A stretch of DNA of 64,000 bases, taken from the NCBI RefSeq assembly GCF_050436995.1, contig NC_134747.1, forward strand, positions 5,587,501 through 5,651,500, in the 5' to 3' direction. The notes under the pieces were generated by a model that made no database searches, had not been told where the DNA came from, and saw only the letters and a program-made list of their open reading frames with translations. Positions 48,129 through 60,100 of this stretch are shown here, one piece after another. The DNA is from Anticarsia gemmatalis (Eukaryota > Arthropoda > Insecta > Lepidoptera > Erebidae). The position numbers and the translations under genes are program-made. The first letter of the stretch is position 1; every line of letters begins with the position of its first letter.

Positions 48129-51100
48129 TCAGGGCGCCGCCTCCTCCGCCAGCTCGGAGGGCGCCGTGACGTCACCGCGCGCCACCACCGCCACGGCGCT
48201 CACCGTCAGCTCCAGCGGCTCCGCGCCCAGGCAGCGACCCACGCTGCTCTCCATGTCCGTACTACGACAACAAAAATAAACTATTGAAAACCTAAATAAT
48301 TTTATAGCAATCATAAGACAGTTCACCAAACCTGTTAAAAAGTACCTAATTAAATTAATCAACAGAGGTGAAATATTTATCCTTAAAAATTATGGATTCC
48401 GATGATCATTCACCATTCAGTTTCAAAAAATACTCACACTGCACTAACAGTAGACAGATGCATCCTAGTATGCTGCCACTGCTCGCTGGCTTCGATCGAG
48501 TCCAGCTGGTCCTCAGACTGCGTAGGCGCGGGTATGGGAGCGGGTGCCTCCACGGGCGACGTCGGCGACTCCAAGTTAATAAGCGTAGCCGTCGCTACTT
48601 CAGGCGCACGAACATTCTTATCTGTCGTAGAACTAGTCGACTGACTTGTGTCAACTGACTTCTTCGAATCTGTACAACAAATATACTCGATATTTCATTA
48701 TTCTGTTGACATAAAGTGACGTATTGTGACAGTACCGTAACCGAAGTTATGTGTTATTATTGTTTTATACTGTTTAAAGTTATATTAGAAGTAACTACGG
48801 ATTTTAAATTTGTTATTATTTGAACTATTTGACATTATTATGTTATTCTATAGGCATTAGTCACTCGAAGCAAAGACTTACAACTTTATCATATAACTTT
48901 TGAGTAACCGAGAGGTTTTATTATAAGCCTGACTTGTTCAGTGCAAAGGTTCGTGTGCCTATTGCCTTAAAATTCTGTTAGTTGTAATATAGTTTCTACT
49001 CTACATTAAAGACATTTAGACAACAATGATGAATGTTAGCACAGAGATGGGAGTGAAGCAAAACAAAACTAAGCAAATGAATTATAACGGTAGTTCTGGG
49101 GTAAAACATCGTTTGTCAATCCTAGTTAGAACTGATAATAAGAAAGAACTTTACAATGCGAAAAAAGTGAGTGCAATTTTAAAATATAATAATTGTAGCA
49201 TTTCATATTCGTTCCCATGAAAATGATATCAACACGCTTTTAATTATATAGAGGTGTGTCCTCTTAGTAAGAAGATTCCGAGTATTTAAGCACTTTAAAA
49301 CTTAAACGCGATAAGGTTCAAATTGTATCGAACGGTTCATCAAAAACTACTTTACTTTAGTTTTGCAACATCGTAAACTCAATTTACTAAGTTTCATATT
49401 CTGATTGTTTTATATGATATTTTTTCTACACTAGAATTGACTAACGATGCATAAAAGTATTATGGACGAAGAGAAATAAGCAACGACCTGGGGCATGCAT
49501 GTAGGTCAACCACTTCTTGAGCGGCCGAGTGTCACGCAACACGGGCAGCACGCCGCCCTTCATTGCAGACGTATCTGCAAGTGCGCGGACGTATGTTAGC
49601 GGGTACTACCGGATCCACATAAACGATCTAAGATCAGCGATTATGTGATCCGAGATCCAGGATCGTGGATCAGGGATAGCTCATGTTTCAATTTTGCTAC
49701 AAGCCCGCGCGTGACCTATCCGTGCTCGTTATAAGCGCGTTCTGTGCGGTCGATCGATCGTTTGGTGCGGATCCGGCTATTATATATCGACCATGAGTTT
49801 TTTAAGACGTTTCACATAACACAGGAATAACAATTTAGTGCAAGCACTATTTCGGGCTGGGTGTTTTATAAATGATAATTTAGTTAAGTTCAAAAATCTG
49901 TGCTTTTAAAAAGATAATTACGTAATAAAAATAATTTGTTTTATTTGATTTAATTGATACCAATTCTTTTCAGTGTTTTTTTCACATATTTCTATGTTAT
50001 AGGTAGAATATTTGTTCTATACTTTTTAATATACTTTGCAAGCTATAAATAGCCACTACTGTAGAGCGCGGTGGGCAAGCGAAAAGGGCACAAAGCAAAC
50101 TCTAAACATTAAACAGTGCATTAGTTAGTGCATAACTAGTGCAACACTACATTTTACACGATATATCATTATACATAGATTTTACAGACAACTCTAGTCT
50201 ACTTCCAATACACAGTAGTAGTCTACTTCTATACATAAAGCCCTGTTCATATCTGTTGCGAAGAGCAATTTGAAAACAGCGTATACATATGTAACTGCTG
50301 CTTACGAGCGTATACGTACAGACACGCAATGTCTTTAGATATGAACAGGATATAAAACTTACAAAATACCAAATAATATAAAAAATATATACTTCTATTT
50401 TGTCTTTACAGATCATCTAATCTTACAATAATGAACTACTACCACTTTTATTTTTAAATCAATAGTATTTTCTGACATAGACAACCATCCGTCTATGGAT
50501 ATTTCTTTTAGCATAATTATTAATACGGGATTCTATGCAATACGTGGTAGACGTGTCTACTCTAAATCTTAATAAATAATACACCTTACAGGACAAGACA
50601 TACTAGTGAATAAACAAACACTAACAAAACCAGTAGTGGGGACGTCACAATGAGTGAGAAAAACTTGAATACCCAGTTTAACTTCAAGATAAGTGTCGAT
50701 TAGCTTAACAAGCGGTATATTTACACACTTTATCTACCAGTTAAGCTATCCGACACTTATCAGAGAGGCGTGAATCGGGTTTTAACCCTTATGTGTAGTG
50801 CGTATACCTGAGCGATGTTTATGTTCGCAGCAGGGCGGGGCCGGCGCGGCCTCGTCGGGCGGACACACTCGCACGCGGTAGAAGCGGGAACCTTGTGGCA
50901 TGCCGTAGCGGTTGCCGTTCTAGAATATAACATATTTATTAATAATACTTCTCGATCTATACATTATACCCTCGTACCGCCATACAACTGCGCCATAAAC
51001 GGTAACAAAGAACAAAAAATATTTTCACTTCGTTTAAAGTTATCAGGCGACTTCAACTTTATGTAACAAATAATGAAATTCAATTACAATAAATAATGAT

Positions 51101-54100
51101 AGATTTATTTGAAGAGCATACAAAAACAAATACTAAATGTTCGCTTAATTCTCTCTGTTTTGAGATTAGAATTGAATTGAAGAAGTAGATTTTACCCACT
51201 AATAGGCGATGATCTACTCTCAGACTGAGAAAAAAACTTAGCTAATTTTGAAGGTCTATGTAATAATGTAGTGTTTTACTCACTCTCTTAGCGTAGCAGA
51301 ACTCTTTAGACTCAATAGTGGCGACCGCGTACAGCTTTCTTTCACTTTCGTTCTTTACTTGTATACTGAGTCCCAGCGCTGGGAGACAGTCGCTGTGCAC
51401 GAAGTACATCACTGACGCCTCCTGAAACATGACGGATTGAATTTAAAACAATTCTGTTTAGAAGTTTTAAACGTTGTTCGAATATGGATAAGTACTCTGA
51501 AGTAAAGTTGCTTTCGTTGGATATTTTTAACAACTTAAATTAAGTAAATATCAAACTATTTTTTGGTCGGAAGTTAATTCAAAACGTAATATAACGTGGC
51601 TGTATAAAACATGATATTTCCCATTAAATAGCTCCATAATTTACAACGTAATACGGGGCCTTTTATGGCAATAGGCTTGTCTTAAAGGGCCAAGTACGTT
51701 ATCAAACTCCAGTTTACTATGGAAAATAAAGTAATATAAATAAACTAATATGTTCACGGGTAGCACTTTTTTACGGCCCGAGAATTTGCCCGAAACCTCG
51801 TGACTAGCAGGCAGTTGAAAGTCAAAGTAATATCGAAATCGAGAAGAGAAGAAGCTAGCTAACATTCTATCTGTTACCTACCTGTAGTACAGTGTAGTTG
51901 TGGTGCGAGGGTTCCCACAGGACGAGCACGGTGTGTCCGGGCAGGCACGACGACAGCGACAGCGTGCCCGTGGACAGCCCGAACGGCGTGTGGCAGCGCA
52001 GCCGCCGGGAGCGGGACTCCTCCTTCTTGGGCGATGATCTGACAAACGATAATATCTCATGTTACTTTCTATAACTCATGGTGTATTGAAATGTGTAAGA
52101 TGGTGGTGGGTTAATATAAACTTTGATTCGATATTCGATATTAGTAATTTTTAAGTATTACACCATGATACTCGTGTACTATCGAACCAACTGATTCATG
52201 ACCCATTTTGCCGATAATTCGCTAGACACCGTCAAAACAGTAAGAATTTCGTCTCTATCGTCAAAGTTGCACTTAGGACATTTTAAACATGCACACACTG
52301 TGTTATGATGTATCTACGACTACATACAACTTTGACCTTTGTTATTACAGTGCGTAGATACGTTTTCGATAAATCACTCTTAATTTGAATGTAGAATGTA
52401 AATAGTCTAAACTCTTTTCACTACGAAAAAACCTATTTGTGTCAAATATCAAATAGCACGTCATTTATAAATCTGTGAAACGATTAGGGTAACCATTATA
52501 GTCATTGCCCATCATACAGTGATTGCCAATGTTAAGGAATAAAACGTTTATTTTAATTTCTAAAGTAACCAGTTCAAATTAATTGCGATATATGTCACTT
52601 TTAGAATATTGGTAACATTTTTAATTTATAGAACTCATGTCCGACGTTTGTGCGACAGGTGTGTAGTTCGAAAAGAAAAAGTAAAAGTTTGTTGCAATAT
52701 TTGTTAAGGATAACACATTTGAATTAACAGTATTCGCTAGTATTTCTGGTTTTTAAGTGTTTTATATTGAATTAGTATAAAGTTTCTAAAAGAACATCAG
52801 TCCTTTGTTTCAATAACAAAGGACTGATGTTCTTTTAGAAAGAATAGGTATTTAAGTTGCGTTTATAATAGAGCTTATGTCAATGTTTTACTAAATAAAG
52901 ATACTATTGACCAAAATTGTGTATCAATTCCTTAACCGGGTAATAACTATGCTGGTTACCCTATATTATTTAATTTTTATAGTTACATTATTTCCTATAA
53001 TGGCCGAATAAACCATGCCCTGAGTGGGTATCGAACCCACTCCTGACGCGTCGCAGTCGTAACATCAACCCACTACGCCACGGAGCCTGTTGAAAACGGT
53101 AGCAAAGCATTATTGAATTGGCGCACAAAGATTTGTCGCAATAATGACAGATAACAAATTCATTACCAAGGAAACGAAGGTTCAAGCCAATTTCGACCTA
53201 CACGTATATAGACGCGTTTTAGAAAATGAGCACATGGTGGGTCATGATTCAGTTGGTTCGATAGTACATGTTCGTATTTACAAATTTTTTTTTTTTTTTT
53301 TTGTAAGAAATTGTCATATGTTTTACTGACTTTTAGACAGAAATGTAGTTGTGTTAAATTTAATTGTATTAAGAAGTTAAAAAGAAAATTTGGCTACACA
53401 ATACACATTCCTTCGTTCGTCGAAATACTTAAGAGTTCTTATAAGATAATGTATAATAATATTAAGTAGGCTCACCTGCCATCACTATCTTCCTCTTTAC
53501 TCTTCTCACTTTTGTCTGCTTCCTCGTTCTTCTTCTCGAGTTCTTTCTTTAAATCCGCTACTTGTTGCTGAAGTAGTGCTTTTTCATTCTCGAGGGTCGC
53601 GAACTGTAAATCATTATAGACTTTAGTTTTTCCACTTCACTCATATTAGCCATAGCAATAGTCTGCCTCAATAAATGGAGAATTCAACCAAAAAAAAAAA
53701 CAATTCGAGCATGTAATTCCTGAGATTAGATTAGCGCGTTCGAATAAATAACTAAATAAACTGCTAAGCTTTAAGTATAATATTATTACTAGCTGACCCG
53801 CGCAACTTCGCTTGCGTCACCGAAGAGAGAACGGGTCATAATTTTCCACGTTTTTGCAACATTTTTCGTTGCTACTCAGCTCTTTATGGCCGTAGCGTTA
53901 TGTTATATAGCCTATAGCCTTCTTCGATAAATAAACTATCTAACACTGAAAGAATTTTTCAAATCGGACTAGAAGTTCCTGAGATTAGCGCGTTCAAACA
54001 AATAAACAAACAAACAAACTCTTCAGCTTTATAACATTAGGTATAGATATAGATTAGTATAGATGGATAATATAGTACCTGTGTGTTGAGCAGTTGCTCG

Positions 54101-57100
54101 ACGTCGTTGGTCTCGGGGTCGGTGAGCTGCTGGATGGTGTCGCGGTACTTGCCCACCTCCCGCGCCAGCGCCGCCTCGCGGTCCCGCAGCGCCTCCAGCT
54201 GCCGGTTCTTCTCCGACAGCAGGCGGCGCGTCACGTCGTTTATTGTCACCTGACAAATAAATACAACTCGTTCAAAAACAAGATCTATGTATAAATTTAG
54301 TTCGTGGAATATCTGATGGTTTGAATAGTTGTCTACAATAATGATCTATCAACAGATTGTTCTTACTGCACTGAGTCTCGTGATTCCTGTCAATGAAATT
54401 CAATGAATACTACAGCACGTAATAATACGCGCAAACGTGCACGTGTGTCACCTGGTGCACGTACTTTAATTTTTCACTACTTTTATTCGTTCGTTAGTCT
54501 CCATTTTAATACATACATATTAATATTCAATATCGATGAATGTCATTAATTTAAAATTTGACTATCTAAAGCTGCGTCTACACTAGACGAAACGAGCAAA
54601 TTTGTGTAGTGTAGACCGACTTAAGAGCCTCGAACGTTTTTAGAAGAATATACAAGGTATAAATGACAGCAAACTCAGACCGCCTGTTACACCTGGTATA
54701 CGTAAAGGCCTGTTTGTTGCACAAGATTATACCATAACACCGACCTGTTTCTCAGCCTCATATTTATTCTTCATCGCCGTAACCTCAGCATCAAGCTTCT
54801 GCTTCCACTCTGCCTCGTTCTTGGCCACTGCTTCTCTCACAGCCTCCTCCTTCTCTACCTCGGCGTTCTCTTTAGTCTGCATCACTATTGCGTTGTGATT
54901 CGTTATCTCTATGACGTCAGTGCGCTCGATCTTCTCAAGACTGGATTCCGATGGCGAACGGTCCATGTTTGTTAACGCTACAAGGCGGAACCTGAAAATG
55001 GATTTTGATAATAAAATATAAGACATAATCAAAAATAGGGCAGGAGCATATTTAATTATTAGTCAGCTAGTCTGGGAAAAATGTCAAAAGAGTTTTTTTG
55101 TATGAGAATATGCAGTGGCTATGCCTGACGAGATATATTTTTTGAGTATTTCCTAAAATACCCTATAGTAAAATACCATTGAAAACATGTTCTTACAAAC
55201 TCATATGAAAAGGATATACATAAAAGTAAATAATAATATAATTATGTTAAAATCCAGTTAGAAAAAAGTGTCTCTATCATAATAATATAATTATGTTCTA
55301 CATAATAAAATGTTAATACATTACCTTGATCGCAACGACTCGATTTCCGCTTTATAATCCTGATGCATTTTCTCTTGCAACTCTTTTATCTCCTTCTGCT
55401 TCTGCGCCTCTACTTCTTCCAACTTCTTCCCGAACCCTTGGATCTCTTCTCGCGTCTTCTCTAACAAATCTTTTGTGCTTTGATGTTCGTTCTCTAGTCG
55501 TTCTATCTCTTTCTGATGTTCCGCTTTTATATTCTCTGTCTCTGTTTTCATTGTTGCTATGACATTGTCTTTCTCGTCGAGAGCTGCCTTCATATCACTC
55601 AGTTCTAACTCATGGTCTACAGTTAACCGTTGAGTTTGTTCACGGAATGTGATCGCACTCTCCTCGTTACTTCTCTTCCACGCTTCTAATATCTCTAAAT
55701 ACGCACTACTTATTAACTGTTTCTGATTGTCAACTTCATTCTTCAATTTAACAAGCTCCTCCATTATATAAACAATATTCGCTTTACATACGTTATAAAG
55801 CTTCACTAAAAAGTCTTGCAATTTTTCCATATTAATTTTATGTGTATCCATATTGTCCTGAAATATTAAATTACATTCAAAATATATAATCATTTATATA
55901 GTCTAAGAGAGCCTATTGTTACGTGATTGTAATGTACGAATATGCAAACGAAAAATAATACATGATGCAGCTCATAGGGGCCGGTGAAGACAGGAGCAAA
56001 TGAAATAATAAATACAACGGCTACCACTCTAGTAAGACCTCTGAAGCGATGGCACTAGCTTAGAAACAGGTCTAATGCAAGCGGTTACCAATCAGCCACT
56101 TAAGTAAGACCCAAAAAGTATCAACACTTGCTCTGTATAAGAGTTATTTTAACAGTGGCTATAGCAACTACTCTGGTACGACCAAAGGTGCTCCTCACTT
56201 GGAACATTCCCTGACTGACGAGCTTACTTTACTGGAATCATCAGCCTTGTAACGTTTTAGATTCTAGTTCATTATATCACACATTGTATCGTCAAGATAC
56301 AATGCTCGATGCGTTTATTTCCCTCTTCACACAAGACTACGCAGATCTTCGACTGAAGACTAAAATCGTTGACGATCAGAGATATGCGTAGTCTTATGAA
56401 GGAACGTCCTTACAGTTTACGCACTGTAATACTCGTCTCTCCTCCATCACTGGTATAAAGTTCAAATCAGTAACTTTACAATAGGCGAATGCTCCAAGTG
56501 ACGGAGCACCTCAAAGCGATGATACTATTACTGAAGTAGAGGTCTTACAAAAATGGTGTCTATCAATGTTCGAACAGGGTAAATGTACACCTGTCGTTCG
56601 TCCCGGCCCCATTCCAAGCTCGATGGTAGCGATTCCTCGATGTAAAAATCGGAATTTTCGAATTCTCGAGGGCTCTCGGCAGTTTCCAATATAACCGGTA
56701 GTGTTCGCACCTCGGTCACCGTGGCCACGGCCGCCGTGTCGGGCACGCATATCGTGGACATGTCCACTTTCTGCTTCTGCTCGCTCTGACCGCTTAGCTT
56801 TTCGAAGTCGCCCGCTTCTGTTACTGACTCGAAGTCTCTGCGAAAGAAGTATGTGTTTTAGTAAATCATACAACGACATTGGTAACAATACTAAAGAATA
56901 TGTTTACTGCGCCTTTAGAACTTTCTTTACTGTACATACGGTACTCTATAAAGTGTACCGTATATTTCAAACTTTCGCAAAATCACAAAGATTCCTAAAC
57001 AACTTACTTGTCCATATCTACTTGTATATCTGCATCTCTACTCTCACTTTCAGATGCTCTTATTCTGAAAAATGAGGAAATAATATTAATAGTTGTTGTA

Positions 57101-60100
57101 TTATCAAAATACATAAATAGCTATTTATTTACTGTGTCTAGATTAGAGACTCAAATCCCTTGTCAAGAAAAAGACTGACGAACAAATTCATTACGAGGGC
57201 TCTTCAATTATTTTTCTTACCTTTGTTGGAAAAACTGTACAGTAGCGTCCATATCATAACTGGGTACTTCATTAGCGAGTTCAGGGAAAGCGTTAGCAAT
57301 AAACTCCACATCGGAGTCCGTCAGCTTCGGCAAGTTGGCGTCGAAGAGCGGCGGCGCTTGCGTCGCGAACACGGGCGGTAACTCCGACATGCCCGGGAAC
57401 AGACTGCGGAGGAAGTGGCCTTCGAACGTCGTGTTGAAGTCCTGCCGCCTGTTTATCTCTTCGTCGTGGATTTTCTGTAACTTCTCCGCTAAATCTGTCG
57501 CCCACTGAAATGAATTAAATTATAACTATAGAAACTCAGTATTGCGATGTCCTACAGTCATTCGGCAAAACGTTTGACATCTGAAACTATTGTAAGAGAA
57601 TAATTTTCTTACAAAAAAAAATTTAATGGTCGACAGTTGTAGACTATGTCTGTCAGCAGTAAAGTAGATTTTCTAAAATTATTACAATGAAATATCTTCA
57701 ATAAAATACAATACAAACAAGCGATCCCATAACTTTTATGTCATACTTACTATTGCTCCAATTGTCTAAGTTCTATCGATATTTTTATGCCGCTTTTTTA
57801 TTGGCCAGCTTTAGGAAAAGGCCCAAAAACGTATTATTGCAGAATGTTCGCGTTTTCCGGTGGGCAGTATTGTTACCTTGATATGCGCGTGCGAGAAGGT
57901 CCGGCGCCGCGCCACCTCGTGCACGGCGCGCACGAACACGTGCGGCGCGCGGTGCAGCTGCGCCACGATGCCGAAGTAGCGCGCCAGGCGGTTGAAGCAC
58001 TGGAACGACAGCATGGCGTGCGCGTCCTGCACCGACATCTTGTTCTCGATCATCAGCACCGCCCTGCCACACGCACGTACACGCATTAATACTGAATGCC
58101 GACATAATAAAAACTCAATAAATCTGGCACTGGTCAATGGCTCTAAATAACACAGGACAAACTAATGTAGATACCTATAATTATCTCTGAAAAGAATTGT
58201 AAAGAAAGATGATAAAACATGAACTTGTATCACATACACCTTGCCTATTAAAATTGCAGTGATGCTGTTTCTGTTGATATATGTAGTTAAGACTTTCGCA
58301 AAATATTTTAAAAAGTAAATAAATATATTGCAAACTCACTGTAATCTCGCCTTCAACACGCTGCACAGCTCTTCCTTTGAGTTAGCGATGCGTCGTCTGA
58401 TATCAATGAGTGTCTGATAGCCTTTCAACAGCTTCTTCAGTTGACACCAGTGTGACTGCACTAAGGTCGGCAGCACGGTCGGGTCGCATGCTGTGTTCAG
58501 ACGCTCACGGTACTGAAGAAAAAATAAGTTATTGAGATGATAAAGTTTCTGGATACGTAAATTTTTGAGAAAAATACGATAAAATGAGTTTGTATTAAGC
58601 TTGGTCAAGTACTAAAAGTAACACTTTTGTATGAGTATGAGTACTAAAAAAGACAAAATGCAGTTCAAAACTATGTTTTATTTTTATATACATCGATTCT
58701 GCATTGCAGCACAAGGCCTTGTGCTGCAATGAAAACTGTCACAAATAGTTGAATTTTTGACCGAATATCCGTCCCCATCTACTATAAATATGTTATTGTA
58801 GAAATGCATGAACAGTAACCTGCATTATTTTGTCGTCTTCAACATGCATATTACATACTTTTGAACAGTATTATTTTTGTAGAAATAACCCAATTGCCTT
58901 AACACATCACTGTAATAGTGAATCTCCTAACGGTCTAAGATAGTAATGCATCATTATTATTTAACTCTTTGTCTCTACAATAATACGCAGCATCGTCATA
59001 ATGTTAGTCATTTCATTACGATGGCGTGTCGCCGCCAAGGCTAAAACACAACTGTACAAATAAAACAAACTGTATTCTAAATGCAAATTAATACGGACAC
59101 TCTCCCAAGAGAGATAATGCGTAAATAGGTTTTCCGTAACAGTTATACTAAACGGTTTTAAATTATCACGACTTGTATACATACTGTCTTACTAAATGTC
59201 GTGTAAGCTTTGATTAGTTATAGTGGTTTGTCTTTTTTACTCGTATAGTTTCGAAATTGATTGAAAGTAATAAAACAATGTGTTATACATTGTTTTATAA
59301 ATTAATTAGCGGACCCGACAGGCGTTGTCCTGTCTACTCGTCAAAAAAACATTGTCCAGCGGACAAAATTGTAAATCTAAACCATTCTCAGATCCCCTTG
59401 AACACACACAAAAAATTTCATCAAAATCGGTCCAGTCGTTTAAGAGAAGTTCAGTGACATACTCACTTACAGAAGAATTATATATATAAAGATAATCCGT
59501 TTACACGACGTTTATTAGAAACCCAGTAAGTGAACAAGTCGTGATATTTATTACTGTACATACAATAATGCTAAAGGGATCTTAAACGCGATAATAGTTT
59601 ATTTGAAACCTGACGTTTCGACCGACGTATATCGATATTAGCAAGCGGTCTGTTATAGTTATTATTTTAATAAATAAATAAAAAATAAATAAATATCTAA
59701 TATTATTGAATGACAATCCCTTGACTTAGTTTACTGTTATCCTTTTAAGACCTTACTGATAAGAGCAAGGACCGTGTGGTTCATGTCCTTTAAAGTCGAC
59801 CACTGCAATGGTCAAATTTCTAATCAATTCGTAAATCTAAAAGTGATATCACTCTTCATATTATTACATATCGTCTTATTTCTTGCCTATTTATATACAT
59901 TACACCTGACAAGTGTGTTATGCAACTGACAATAATGCAGTACCGGATGCGTTTCTCGAATTAGGTACAATTCTAATGGTCTAACAGAAGGCCGAAGTCC
60001 GTTTAACGTGCCCGGAATCTAACAAGAAACTCGCCCCCTATTACATAGGACTAACATTGTTAATGGCAAAACGTAGGTATATTCTGTACACTTCTACCAA

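Noticed and set aside
53013..53092. Possible tRNA gene on the minus strand
   Set aside because: The 5' and 3' ends do not pair and there is no proper anticodon arm; reads as a SINE head.
56511..56591. Longer version of Atg17 exon 7 reading through to a stop
   Set aside because: The donor after CAG at 56591 keeps phase 0 into the next exon; the longer form would end the protein before the coiled coil and the later donor is out of phase.
57787..58089. Plus-strand 100-codon frame
   Set aside because: Antisense shadow of an Atg17 exon (57877-58063).
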